Origin: Phycisphaerales bacterium | GTDB taxonomy: Bacteria > Planctomycetota > Phycisphaerae > Phycisphaerales > SM1A02 | Direction: 5' to 3' | DNA: 31,686 nucleotides | NCBI GenBank assembly: GCA_030748455.1 | Contig: JASMLY010000043.1 | Coordinates: forward strand, 1-31,686 | Part shown: positions 1 to 8,541 of the stretch, one piece after another | Layout: every line of letters begins with the position of its first letter | Position numbering within the stretch: the first letter of the stretch is position 1 | The notes under the pieces: model-generated | Database searches by the model: none | What the model saw: only the letters and a program-made list of their open reading frames with translations | Told to the model about the DNA's origin: nothing | Program-made: the position numbers and the translations under genes

Positions 1-1
1 A

Positions 2-829
2 GATGAATGCGACCTTGCAGATGGTACCCTTCATGACGATAACCAAAACGGTTTGCCAGATGAATGTGAATATCCATCCATCCAAGTGCAATTGCAAGAA
101 ATCAGAATCGATCAGCCCGGCGCTGATGATGATGAATATGCCGAAATCCGTGGTGACGGAAACCTAATGCTAAATGGCTTATGGTATATCGTTATAGGTG
201 ATGGTTCTGGTGGTTCTGGTGTGATTGAAAATGCAACAGACCTTACAGGACTTTCTCTTGACAATGGCACACTTCTTCTCGCTGAAGACGAAGACACACT
301 CGGTGCTACTACTGGTGCAATAGTCAATTTGAATTTTGAAAATAGCGACAACGTAACGCACGTTCTTGTGATGAATTTCTACGGTGCGTATGGCGATGAC
401 TTAGATATTGACGACGATGGAGTGCTTGACACTCTTCCTTGGACAGGAGTTGTGGATGGCATACAAATTATTGAAGATCCATTGGGCGGCGATCTTACGT
501 ATCCGTTAGTTGACGACATGATTGGTCCAACTGCTGATGGGTATGTCCCAGCTCACATCTACCGTTACACAGGTGCCTGTGGGAACTTTGCAATGGGAAC
601 GTATGATCCTTTTGATCCAGAATCAGTAGATACTCCAGGTAGTGAAAATCCTGCGTGTCCAACTGCGTGCGAAGGAGACTTCGACGACAGTGGCGCTGTA
701 GATGTAGATGACTTGCTTTCATTTATCTCAGCTTGGGGCAGCAATGATTTGTTCTTCGATATGGATGGCGATGGCGTTATCGGTGTAGATGATTTACTTC
801 TATTGATCAATGCGTGGGGTCCTTGCTAA
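2..829 (+). CDS. Secreted lamin-tail-like protein with dockerin-like C-terminus (5' partial)
   Basis: The reading frame is open from base 2, so the gene begins upstream of the window and 275 residues are visible. A TTG at 53 could be taken for a start, but the residues before it (DECD, then DDNQNGLPDECE) are the Asp/Asn calcium-binding repeat common in secreted Phycisphaerae proteins and clearly belong to the protein. Next comes a segment like a lamin-tail domain (EIRIDQPGADDDEYAEI near residues 34-50), followed by a beta-rich region. The last 60 residues carry two EF-hand-like loops (DFDDSGAVDVDD and DMDGDGVIGVDD), each followed by a hydrophobic stretch and AWG, ending in AWGPC. This is a dockerin type I-like tail. 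The protein is probably extracellular or surface bound. Its exact role is unknown. A terminator follows the stop. Confidence 0.85.
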   Translation, partial: DECDLADGTLHDDNQNGLPDECEYPSIQVQLQEIRIDQPGADDDEYAEIRGDGNLMLNGLWYIVIGDGSGGSGVIENATDLTGLSLDNGTLLLAEDEDTLGATTGAIVNLNFENSDNVTHVLVMNFYGAYGDDLDIDDDGVLDTLPWTGVVDGIQIIEDPLGGDLTYPLVDDMIGPTADGYVPAHIYRYTGACGNFAMGTYDPFDPESVDTPGSENPACPTACEGDFDDSGAVDVDDLLSFISAWGSNDLFFDMDGDGVIGVDDLLLLINAWGPC

Positions 830-879
830 AGCAGGGTGGGGGAACTCAGGGCTCAAGAGAGAGGAGAGCCTCATGCAAG

Positions 880-912
880 AATAACCCGCCTTTACAGGCG
901 GGTTATTTTTTG
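880..912 (+). terminator. Rho-independent terminator after the dockerin-like gene
   Basis: An 11-base-pair perfect stem (AATAACCCGCC at 880-890 pairs with 897-907) with a 6-base loop is followed by a T run on the plus strand. The stop codon of the convergent batE (892-894) lies inside the hairpin loop. On the minus strand the stem is followed by a poorer T tract, so the element probably works mainly for the plus-strand gene but may serve both. Confidence 0.85.
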
Positions 913-1722
913 CGGTGTTTCTCTATCAAGACTGACAACCTGCGCATCAACTTCTTGAATCCAACCACTCGATCCGTTTGGCAAGAGTATATGCAGCCAG
1001 TCTGTTCGTTGTTCAATGATCGTAAACTCGACGCCTTCATAGAGAGGCTCTTGGAACATGGGTGCAAATGAATCGCCGTTACCCTTACGTACGATCACTT
1101 CATTGGACACAAGAACACCCTCATCGTTATGTGTATCAGCAAGATCGATGCTCACACTCACACCGAGGGCGATTGCTCCTATCCCCGAGATCACCGATGC
1201 GGATTTGAAGCCTGGTAATGGTATGAAGAAACGTACGCAAAGTACTCCCCAAAAAATACTCCAACAGGTCATTGCAAGAACCAAACGAGCATTCGTTGGA
1301 AGTGAGGTATGCCAAAAAGCGAGGAGTTGCAGGGAAGATTTTCTGTCGGAATTCGAAATGGCGTTTTTAACCAGTGAACGCGCATGTTGTAAGTTCGCCC
1401 GCACTCTTCCATCTGATGGCAAAAATCGTTTGGCTACTCGGTATGCGGCGATTGCTTTTCCTACTTCTTGCGCTTGAAGATGTGCATTCCCGAGGTTATA
1501 CCAAAGACGGCCGTTCTCTATTCCATCATCAACGAGTACTTCAAATCGTTCAGCTGAACGGCGGAAAGACTCCTTTGCTGCAACAGGGTCTGCTGTTTGT
1601 AGAGACACGCCTGTGCCATACGCCACGTGTGCTTCTTGTAAGACGGCTTCTTGTTGAGCAGGATTGAGTTGTAGATCAGCAGCAGAAGTTAGTAGAACTA
1701 TTGCGAGGTACATGATATTCAT
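892..1722 (-). CDS. batE: BatE-type TPR/SH3 membrane protein
   Basis: A 276-residue protein and the last gene of the Bat operon. It starts with a short hydrophobic signal (residues 1-15). A TPR segment follows (LWYNLGNAHLQAQEVGKAIAAY near 80-101, then ANLQHAR). Two hydrophobic membrane segments lie near 137-185. A C-terminal bacterial SH3-like domain contains VIVRKGNGDSFAPMF and SSGWI. TPR plus two membrane spans plus SH3 is the usual architecture of BatE proteins. The start ATG overlaps the batD stop by 4 bases (ATGA), which implies translational coupling. The stop lies in the loop of the terminator shared with the convergent gene. It is thought to act as a periplasmic scaffold for the VWA proteins; the biochemical role of the family is not settled. 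Confidence 0.85.
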   Translation of the reverse strand: MNIMYLAIVLLTSAADLQLNPAQQEAVLQEAHVAYGTGVSLQTADPVAAKESFRRSAERFEVLVDDGIENGRLWYNLGNAHLQAQEVGKAIAAYRVAKRFLPSDGRVRANLQHARSLVKNAISNSDRKSSLQLLAFWHTSLPTNARLVLAMTCWSIFWGVLCVRFFIPLPGFKSASVISGIGAIALGVSVSIDLADTHNDEGVLVSNEVIVRKGNGDSFAPMFQEPLYEGVEFTIIEQRTDWLHILLPNGSSGWIQEVDAQVVSLDRETPQKITRL

Positions 1723-3422
1723 CGGATTGCCTCCACAAGTGATGTAGCATCTTTCACAAGCGACGCATCAGATTGTCCCCCAAACTGCAAAGCATCACAA
1801 CGATTGAGCAGCGATTGGATTTCATCTTCGTGCGGCTCGGATTCTTGAAGTTGCTGTAACACACGCAGTGCATCTGAGATCGTTTTTATTTGTTCTTTTC
1901 CTTGAAGGGATGTTGCGTGCTTGATCGATTTCGTGGCATGTTTCACTTGTCCCTTTACTGATGCTCTTGCGTTTCGGTTTAGATTTGAAAAGACTTTTAC
2001 TCCAACAATAACTAGGAACACGAATGGTGGGAAAAAGATACTGCCAAGCAGTAGGGGAGTCATTGAGACCTGTTGAGAATTCAGGAGGTCGTTCCCAGTG
2101 TAATTGGCAAGGATCCCACCCTCTACATCAGTGAACGAAGTGTTTGATTCGTGTTGCGAACTGCCTTGTACAAGATCATCTGCAGAAACAGTTGCAACCG
2201 CTTTTACTGTTAGAGGAATAGGAGTGCTCCAAACTGTTTGATAGGTGTTTGTGCTTGGATTAAAACTCGACATTGGTAGAGCAGGAAGTTCAGTTACATG
2301 TTCGTTTCTAGGACGGATGGTTTGAGTAAATGTTTTTGTCCTTCCATCAATAGAACCACCAAGTGGTGTATCAGGAACTCGAAACTGGTCGGTCAATGCA
2401 GGCACACGATCAAGAAGTGGAGCTGCAAGATAATCAAGATTTATTGGACCTGAAGTTCGATCGGTGATTCGCATCGTGAGCGTTATCGGTTCTCCAACTT
2501 TGACATGCGTAGGGTCTGCAATCACTCGAATGTCGTAGGTTCCAACGGCCCCGTTGTACCATGCGGGTTTGTCTTTTGATGGTGGAGTACGCACATGAAT
2601 CTCTGGTAAACCACATGCAGCACTGAGGAGATGCGATTGATCGACGGTTAAAGAATCACTTCCGAAGAAACCAAATCCCCGTTCTTGTTTTAGAGCAATG
2701 GGGTAATTCATAAGTACAGAAATGGGTTCCATGTTGAAGGGACCTGCCGTCTCGGGCCATGTCGTCGCTTGAACAGTGAGCACGTAAAAAGTTGTTGGGA
2801 CGCCTGAGTCAGTTGTGCCACGGACTTCTTGTACCTTAAGCTGACCTTCATCTATTGCTTCTTTGAAAATGCCAAACTCACCCCGAAGCAATGAGACCAT
2901 ATCTCTCGCATCAAGTGTAATACCCAACTCAGGATCTGTGAATGCTTCGATGAAAATCTGCATCGTTAGATCAATTGGCTGTCCAAGGAACACATCATCC
3001 TTCGTGCCTGTGATTTCTACTCGAAGGGCTCCCCCAGTTGGTGGATGTTCAATAGAGATTGTTCGAGAGTTTGACCGAAAATATTTGCCATCAGCTTCGA
3101 AGGTAAGTTCAGGAATTGTAAACACGCCGGTCTCTACAGGAGTTAGGGTGAACGTGATCGAACGTGTTTTAGAATGCGTCATCCTCCCATTGATAATTGT
3201 TGTATGTTCAGAGGATTGTTCCCCAGCTAACCTTTTGATCGTGAATCCTTCAATCTCTGGCAACGTAGGGTCGACGTGAGATTGAACATTCTCAAACACA
3301 ACAACTAAACGCATTGGAACACCGACAAATCCTTGTTGCTGTGGCATTTGCACAGAAACCTGTTGTGAATAGGCATGGTGTCCCAATAAGAGGAGAAGTA
3401 GGATGAATCGTAGGGTATGCAT
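1719..3422 (-). CDS. batD: BatD-type membrane protein
   Basis: The start is placed at the ATG at 3422, which gives 567 residues and a clean signal peptide (MHTLRFILLLLLLGHHAYSQ). A longer in-frame start at 3509 would overlap batC by 80 bases and bury that signal. The body is a series of beta-sandwich segments typical of BatD (oxygen-tolerance protein family), for example FVGVPMRLVVVFENVQ near the N-terminus and VFLGQPIDLTMQIFIEAF around residue 147. One membrane span (LLGSIFFPPFVFLVIVGVKV) comes about 100 residues before the end, followed by a charged cytoplasmic helical tail. The protein is anchored with its bulk in the periplasm. It sits 7 bases after the batC stop and overlaps batE by 4 bases. 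Confidence 0.85.
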   Translation of the reverse strand: MHTLRFILLLLLLGHHAYSQQVSVQMPQQQGFVGVPMRLVVVFENVQSHVDPTLPEIEGFTIKRLAGEQSSEHTTIINGRMTHSKTRSITFTLTPVETGVFTIPELTFEADGKYFRSNSRTISIEHPPTGGALRVEITGTKDDVFLGQPIDLTMQIFIEAFTDPELGITLDARDMVSLLRGEFGIFKEAIDEGQLKVQEVRGTTDSGVPTTFYVLTVQATTWPETAGPFNMEPISVLMNYPIALKQERGFGFFGSDSLTVDQSHLLSAACGLPEIHVRTPPSKDKPAWYNGAVGTYDIRVIADPTHVKVGEPITLTMRITDRTSGPINLDYLAAPLLDRVPALTDQFRVPDTPLGGSIDGRTKTFTQTIRPRNEHVTELPALPMSSFNPSTNTYQTVWSTPIPLTVKAVATVSADDLVQGSSQHESNTSFTDVEGGILANYTGNDLLNSQQVSMTPLLLGSIFFPPFVFLVIVGVKVFSNLNRNARASVKGQVKHATKSIKHATSLQGKEQIKTISDALRVLQQLQESEPHEDEIQSLLNRCDALQFGGQSDASLVKDATSLVEAIR

Positions 3423-3429
3423 ACGTGTA

Positions 3430-4611
3430 TTACCAATCTTTTTGCACAGGAATCCTGCTTGCTGCTCTACGTGCTGCAAGTTGTTTTCGTCGTTGTTGTT
3501 CCTTGTCACGAATCAGCTGCAAAAGCCGAGATGCTTCGCTTCTTGACAATCGTTCGCCCTCTTCCTTTGCATCTGTTGCAGAAACTTGTTGTTCTCCTTG
3601 CTCGTTTGTTGTTTCAAGATCGCCTTCAGTTGGTGTTCGTTGCTCTTGCTGTTCATCGCTTTTGTTCTGGTTCTCTTGCGAACCTTCTTGTTCTGGATTT
3701 TCGCTGTTTTGCTGATCCATTAGTTCATCACTTTGGCTCTGTTGATTAGATGCCTGTTCTTCCTGGTTTTGATTGTTCTCTTGCGTGGAATCGGTTTGTT
3801 CATTCTGTTGGTTACTGTTTTCTTCTTGTTCAGATTGGTCGATCGGCTTCTCTTGGTTAGTCTGCTGACCGGACTTTTCACTTTGTTGTTCCGATTCAGA
3901 TTTGTCGCTTTCTTGTTTTGGATCAGTGGAGGAGTCATCTGATTGGGTCTGTTCTCCTCCCTGCTGGTTTTCTTGTTGTTCTGAGTTGGAATCACCATCG
4001 CTATTTTGTTGTTGATTCTCTGATTGTTCATCAGCTGACTCATCATTTTGTTCTTGCTGCTGGTTTTGGTCTTCTTGTTGTTGCTGTTGTTGCTGCTCCA
4101 TCTGATCTTGCATTTGGTCAAGATCTTGGAGCATTTTCCAAGCGAGTTCCCCATTTGCACGAGCATCCATGTCTTTGGCATTCGTATGGATTGCATTTCT
4201 GTAACTCTCAATCGCTTTTTGGATCTGTGCTTTCGATTGTTCAAGAGAAGCAATTGTCTTTTCTAGTTCACCTGCGTTTGTTGTCCCTTCTAATTGTTGC
4301 ATCGTATGTTCATACACGGCGTTGCCATAGTTGTATGCACAATAAGAAGCAAGAGTTTGGTCATTTGCTAACACCATTGCATCTTCGAATGCTTTGGATG
4401 CAATTTCAAAATCGCCGATGTTGTAATGCGCGATACCTCTGTCATATTGGATTGCTGCAGTTGGTCTTTCAATGGCTGCAACAACTTCATCGAGCGATTT
4501 CGCAGCCTCTTCCCATTGTTGTGAAGCGATCTCTTCTTGTGCGGATTTGAGCAACTCTTGAGGGTTTGCAATCGCGAGGAAGCATGAGAAAATTGTCGTA
4601 ACTACCATCAT
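3430..4611 (-). CDS. batC: BatC-type TPR protein with long Gln/Glu-rich tract
   Basis: A 393-residue protein. Residues 1-16 form a short signal-like hydrophobic stretch. Residues 17-145 carry TPR-like helices (AIQYDRGIAHYNIGDFEIASKAFEDA, then CAYNYGNAVYE). Residues 166-345 are almost entirely Gln, Glu, Asn, Ser, Asp and Thr, including a run of seven Gln at 173-179, with almost no hydrophobic residue. The last 45 residues return to an ordered helix (SRLLQLIRDKEQQRRKQLAA) and end in KDW; a Trp-ending C-terminal helix is, as I recall it, seen in BatC proteins. The start ATG overlaps the batB stop by 4 bases. A second ATG directly follows the first. The domain order fits BatC; the length of the disordered tract is unusual. 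Confidence 0.85.
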   Translation of the reverse strand: MMVVTTIFSCFLAIANPQELLKSAQEEIASQQWEEAAKSLDEVVAAIERPTAAIQYDRGIAHYNIGDFEIASKAFEDAMVLANDQTLASYCAYNYGNAVYEHTMQQLEGTTNAGELEKTIASLEQSKAQIQKAIESYRNAIHTNAKDMDARANGELAWKMLQDLDQMQDQMEQQQQQQQEDQNQQQEQNDESADEQSENQQQNSDGDSNSEQQENQQGGEQTQSDDSSTDPKQESDKSESEQQSEKSGQQTNQEKPIDQSEQEENSNQQNEQTDSTQENNQNQEEQASNQQSQSDELMDQQNSENPEQEGSQENQNKSDEQQEQRTPTEGDLETTNEQGEQQVSATDAKEEGERLSRSEASRLLQLIRDKEQQRRKQLAARRAASRIPVQKDW

Positions 4612-5645
4612 GTTGTAACCTCAAATTCAAAAGGGTTAGATTTCTTAGAGGAGCGCAAACTCATCCATGAATCACCGAGTAAGAGTAGTAGGGCTGGTAT
4701 TGCAAACCATTGAAAACGCGGAATGTATTGTTCTAACTTTACACTGTCAAAACTTCGACCACTTTCGGTAGCAATCCGTTTTGCGTAAATCGAGGCAAGG
4801 TCTAGATTGGAGATACCTGCAGGAACGAAGACACCACCTCCTGCATTTGCAACGTTCGTTAACTCGTCAGGGTTCATAACAGACCAGACATCACTGCCAT
4901 GATGTTGAATATAGGAAGGTTGGCCATACGTCGTTGTAGGAATGCGGGCTCCGGTCGTTGCATCCCCAAAACCGACTGTGTACACAAGAATGCCATGGGT
5001 AGCGGCATCTGCTGCTGCTTCGACTGGAAAACTGCCCATGTCTTCTCCGTCTGTTAAGACAACGATTGCTTTGTGATCTTGCACGTCATCGGTAAAACTT
5101 GCAGTTGCAAGACGTATACCATCGCCAATCATCGTGCCACCTCGGTTCACACTCCGTGGTGAAATGTCGTCAAGGGCTAAACGCAGCGAGCCGTAATCTA
5201 AAGTGAGAGGAACAGTCAATGCTGCATCTCCTGCAACCGTGATCAACCCAGCTCGGTCACTCCCCATGACATCGAGAACATCTTCGACTGCAGTGGTAGC
5301 ACGTTCTAGACGATTGGGGCGTACATCCTCTGCAAGCATTGATCGGGAAACATCAAGGACAAAAAATGTATCGATTCCTTGTTGCTCAACTTCTTTGTAC
5401 TTCGTTCCCCAGCGAGGATCAAGTAATGAAAGACAGATGAGTAGTGTGGTCGAAATGATCAATGCAACACGAAATCTTCTTCTCCCAATCGAACTGTATT
5501 TCGTAAGGCGGGGTGTGAGCCTTGAGTCTGTGATGCGATTCAGTACCGTATTCCGACGAATGATCCCAACGATTAGGATCAAGAGTACGAGCACTACGAC
5601 CCAAAGGTACACAGCATTGTTTGGATTGTTGAATTGTAAATCCAT
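4608..5645 (-). CDS. batB: VWA-domain membrane protein BatB
   Basis: A 345-residue protein with N-terminal membrane segments near residues 11-30 and 59-76, the conserved DPRWG just after the second, a von Willebrand A domain from about 90 to 290, and a C-terminal membrane span (FAIPALLLLLG). The metal-binding MIDAS motif is intact: DVSRS at 98-102, and the later VVLTDGEDMGS supplies the Asp-containing loop. This is the standard architecture of BatA/BatB. The VWA domain would face the periplasm and bind partners through a divalent metal. The start overlaps the batA stop by one base (TAATG). BatA/BatB assignment rests on operon order, so the two names could be swapped. Confidence 0.9.
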   Translation of the reverse strand: MDLQFNNPNNAVYLWVVVLVLLILIVGIIRRNTVLNRITDSRLTPRLTKYSSIGRRRFRVALIISTTLLICLSLLDPRWGTKYKEVEQQGIDTFFVLDVSRSMLAEDVRPNRLERATTAVEDVLDVMGSDRAGLITVAGDAALTVPLTLDYGSLRLALDDISPRSVNRGGTMIGDGIRLATASFTDDVQDHKAIVVLTDGEDMGSFPVEAAADAATHGILVYTVGFGDATTGARIPTTTYGQPSYIQHHGSDVWSVMNPDELTNVANAGGGVFVPAGISNLDLASIYAKRIATESGRSFDSVKLEQYIPRFQWFAIPALLLLLGDSWMSLRSSKKSNPFEFEVTT

Positions 5646-6736
5646 TAGTCAAGAATCCTATATACAGTTGAACGAAGGAGTGCATCTACAATAAGAAAGA
5701 AAAACGCAATGAGTAGCAATGGGGGAATAGTGAATTGAGCAAGTTGTACGCTCTGCACAGCCATGTCTACATGATTCACATACGTTCGTTGTGTGATCTC
5801 GGTGCGTTCCATTTCATCAATCTCAGCATAAATTCTTTCGAGAGAGGAGGTGTTCGTTGCTCGGAAGTATTTCCCGCCGGTCGTTGTTGCGATTGTTTGT
5901 AATGTTTCTTCATCGATGACCACAGGCTGATTGCGCATAACCGTCCGCCCAAGAATGTCTGTTGTTGGATAGGGAGCCCATCCGTTTGTGCCAGCGCCGA
6001 TCGTGTAGACAGTGATATCCATTGCTGCCGCTATGTCTGCGGCTGTTTGTGGATCAATATCACCTTGATTATTTTCTCCATCCGTAAGAAGGATGATGAC
6101 CTTACTTTGTATTTTGTTTCCAGACTCAGATTGCACGCGCTCATCGAGAGAGGAGAGCCGTTCAACTGCAAGTGCAATTGCATCGCCAATTGCGGTGCCA
6201 TCTTCAGCACGCTCATTCACGATCTTAACACTTTGAAGAACGTCTGTAACGAGAAAATCATGATCAAATGTCATCGGGCAGTTACTGTCAGCAAATCCTG
6301 CGAAGGTCACAAGACCAATGAGATCCCCACTTCGCCCATCGAGATCACCCATCCCTTTAATAAAATCGCCAGCAACCTTACGAACAGCAGTTAAGCGATC
6401 AACTGCCTTCCCAGCTATCGTAAAGTCGTGCGCGTTCATGCTTGATGAGCGGTCAACAACAAGTTCGATTGCAACCCCATCAGAAGCTTGTTGGGTACGT
6501 TCGAATCTCTTTTGAGGGCGGGCAACACAAACGATTAGAATGATGATCGCAGTTGTTCGTATGAGTGTCGGCACCCAGATCGTGCGTGCTCTCATTGTGG
6601 CAGGGACTAAATCAAGATCAACAGGTGTCGAGAAAAGGATTCCTGTTTTGAAAGATCGTTTTTTCCAGCGCCAAATCAACACTGGGATACATAAACATAA
6701 CAGCAGCAACCAGATTGAAGGATTTTGGAATGTCAT
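5645..6736 (-). CDS. batA: VWA-domain membrane protein BatA
   Basis: A 363-residue protein with two N-terminal hydrophobic segments (7-22 and 59-72), then VARPQ, then a von Willebrand A domain. The MIDAS motif is DRSSS at residues 95-99, preceded by IELVV, with a second conserved loop at VIILLTDGENNQGD. The C-terminus has a final membrane span (FTIPPLLLIAFFFLIVDALL). It is paralogous to the next gene (batB), and such pairs are the core of aerotolerance operons. The start ATG overlaps the upstream DUF4381-like stop by 4 bases. The metal-binding residues appear complete, so a working adhesion-type domain is expected. Confidence 0.9.
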   Translation of the reverse strand: MTFQNPSIWLLLLCLCIPVLIWRWKKRSFKTGILFSTPVDLDLVPATMRARTIWVPTLIRTTAIIILIVCVARPQKRFERTQQASDGVAIELVVDRSSSMNAHDFTIAGKAVDRLTAVRKVAGDFIKGMGDLDGRSGDLIGLVTFAGFADSNCPMTFDHDFLVTDVLQSVKIVNERAEDGTAIGDAIALAVERLSSLDERVQSESGNKIQSKVIILLTDGENNQGDIDPQTAADIAAAMDITVYTIGAGTNGWAPYPTTDILGRTVMRNQPVVIDEETLQTIATTTGGKYFRATNTSSLERIYAEIDEMERTEITQRTYVNHVDMAVQSVQLAQFTIPPLLLIAFFFLIVDALLRSTVYRILD

Positions 6737-7653
6737 GCGGCAATCTCCTTCGTTTCTTGCGCATCTTCTGAGCCGATTGCAAGTATAAATCGTTCTGCCT
6801 GAGAAATTGCATCAGTGCATGCATTCGAACTTGGCTCAAATCTGGCAAACTTAACAAGGTCAGCTGCTACAAGAAAAGAGGTAAGAGATTCACGATCACT
6901 ATGCTCTAATTGCGCGTTGTTTTTTGAAGCAATGAGAAACTCTCGAGTAGTCTGCCCAGTCGCAGCGATGTGGAATCGTCCCTCTATGAAGGTTCGAACG
7001 ATATCGCTCAACTGTGTAAAGAAAGGATCTGCCTCGAGAGGGGTTTCTTTCAAGAGTTGCAAATCACGCATTGCACGCTCTGATGGGGAAAGTGCTAGAG
7101 TTTTTTTGTGAAACAGTCTCTTGCAGAGAAGCATACAGATGATCCCAAGAAGGATCCAGATTGCGTATTGAAAAGGTCGCGTAGGTACAAGTGGAACTGC
7201 GCCTTTAATGCCGCGAAGTTGCATTTCTTGTAACGTGTCCTTAGCAACACTCTCAACTACAACTGGAATAGGCTCAAGATCGATGACTCCTTGTTGGCCA
7301 TTTGTATCACTCCAATGCAGGGTAATGCCAGAAATACTTTCGGTTGATGCGTCGAAAGTATCGAGCGTAAGAGACCACGACCAACTTCTTCCTTGGTCAA
7401 TTGGAATGTCGAGCAGGGATTGCAGATCAATCACAGAGAATGAACCAAATCCCTCATTTGTTTGAAGGGTGAGCTGTTTCCCGTTTGTTGTGATTGCGGT
7501 GATGTCGAGGGTAATTGGGTCTCCAACAGTGCATGTTGTTTGATGGAGCGTGAGGTCGATCGATACGCCATCTTTATCGATGTGCATAGACTCTGCATGA
7601 AGCGTTTGTTGCACAGCGAGGAAGATAAGTAGGATTGTGAGAATATATCTCAT
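6733..7653 (-). CDS. DUF4381-like single-span membrane protein of the Bat operon
   Basis: A 306-residue protein with an N-terminal signal (residues 1-20), a periplasmic beta-rich region to about residue 155, a single membrane span near 163-180 (YAIWILLGIICMLLC), and a cytoplasmic helical tail. The tail has the pattern seen in DUF4381 and similar Bat-operon proteins: DIVRTFIEGRFHIAATGQTT, then REFL, and AADLVKFA shortly before the end. It sits between the DUF58 gene and batA with 4-base overlaps on both sides. In related operons a protein of this type links DUF58/MoxR to the VWA proteins; that link is inferred from position. The domain assignment is by motif memory only. Confidence 0.7.
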   Translation of the reverse strand: MRYILTILLIFLAVQQTLHAESMHIDKDGVSIDLTLHQTTCTVGDPITLDITAITTNGKQLTLQTNEGFGSFSVIDLQSLLDIPIDQGRSWSWSLTLDTFDASTESISGITLHWSDTNGQQGVIDLEPIPVVVESVAKDTLQEMQLRGIKGAVPLVPTRPFQYAIWILLGIICMLLCKRLFHKKTLALSPSERAMRDLQLLKETPLEADPFFTQLSDIVRTFIEGRFHIAATGQTTREFLIASKNNAQLEHSDRESLTSFLVAADLVKFARFEPSSNACTDAISQAERFILAIGSEDAQETKEIAA

Positions 7654-8531
7654 GCGGTTCTACGAGCCTCACGCCTTCTAAAAAAATCACGAAGCGCCTT
7701 GGTGAATGGCTCGCCAGTCTTCATTCGGATTTGATCAACTTTGCATCTACGCAACGTTTGTTCTACTGCGATTTTACGCTCATTTGCTAACCCCTCCCAG
7801 GCACGGCGAACTCGTTTACTTGAAGTGTCAATCACTTTTGTCGCCCCGTTTTCAGGATTCTCAATACGCATCAAGCCAACATTTGGGAGTACACATTCAG
7901 ATGCATCTTCTGTGTTTACAGCAACTACATCGTGTCTTCTGTTTGCTATTTGTAATTGCTTTTGCCAATTGTGATCCTGCATGTCTGAAACAAGGAACAC
8001 GATAGAGCGTTTTTTTTGAATTTTTCCTAAAAACTCAAGTGCTCCTGCAAGGTCAGTGCCTCGCCCATCAGGTTTGAGTGCGAGCAATTCCCGAATTACT
8101 CTTAAGACGTGCTTCGTCCCCTTGCGAGGAGGAATGTATGCTTCAATTCGATCAGTGAAACAAATCAATCCTACCGTATCATTGTTTCGGATTGCAGAAA
8201 TTGACAATGTCGCGCATATCTCCGCAACAAGTTCATCTTTGAATTGTTTATTCGTTCCAAAGTATTGCGATGCGCTGACATCAACAAGCAACATGACGGT
8301 GAGTTCCCGCTCTTCGCGGTAGAGTTTGACAAAGGGTTCACCAAATCGGGCAGAGACGTTCCAATCAATCGTACGGACATCGTCGCCTATTTGGTACTGA
8401 CGCACTTCTTCAAATTCCATTCCACGCCCTTTGAACGCAGAGTGATAACATCCGGCGAGAACGTCGTCCACAAGTCTGGAAGTCCGAAGTTCGATTCGCC
8501 GGACCTTTTTGAGTAGATCTTGGGGAATCAT
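7650..8531 (-). CDS. DUF58 domain protein
   Basis: A 293-residue protein matching the DUF58 family. Early residues carry RRIELRTSRLVDDVLAG, then the hallmark GRGMEFEEVRQYQIGDDVRT followed by IDWNVSARFGEPFVK. The second half is a degenerate VWA-like fold starting at LLVDVSASQYFG, where DVSAS keeps the MIDAS spacing, and later IVFLVSDMQD. No membrane segment is visible, so this is a cytoplasmic member. DUF58 proteins almost always accompany MoxR ATPases, as here, where the gene follows moxR by 10 bases. It is likely a partner or substrate of the ATPase. Confidence 0.9.
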   Translation of the reverse strand: MIPQDLLKKVRRIELRTSRLVDDVLAGCYHSAFKGRGMEFEEVRQYQIGDDVRTIDWNVSARFGEPFVKLYREERELTVMLLVDVSASQYFGTNKQFKDELVAEICATLSISAIRNNDTVGLICFTDRIEAYIPPRKGTKHVLRVIRELLALKPDGRGTDLAGALEFLGKIQKKRSIVFLVSDMQDHNWQKQLQIANRRHDVVAVNTEDASECVLPNVGLMRIENPENGATKVIDTSSKRVRRAWEGLANERKIAVEQTLRRCKVDQIRMKTGEPFTKALRDFFRRREARRTA

Positions 8532-8541
8532 GTGTGGGCTC

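Noticed and set aside
2863..3279. 138-codon plus-strand frame
   Set aside because: It is antisense to batD, which has a signal peptide, membrane span and operon context; the plus-strand product has no recognisable features.
3600..4120. Repetitive DNA that could suggest a CRISPR array or minisatellite
   Set aside because: There is no fixed repeat unit or spacer; the repetition follows from a Gln/Glu-rich protein in one frame.
3720..4253. A 177-codon minus-strand frame and several plus-strand frames rich in Leu within the batC region
   Set aside because: They are shadows of the repetitive CAA/CAG/GAA codons of the BatC low-complexity tract, and they have no start context or family resemblance.
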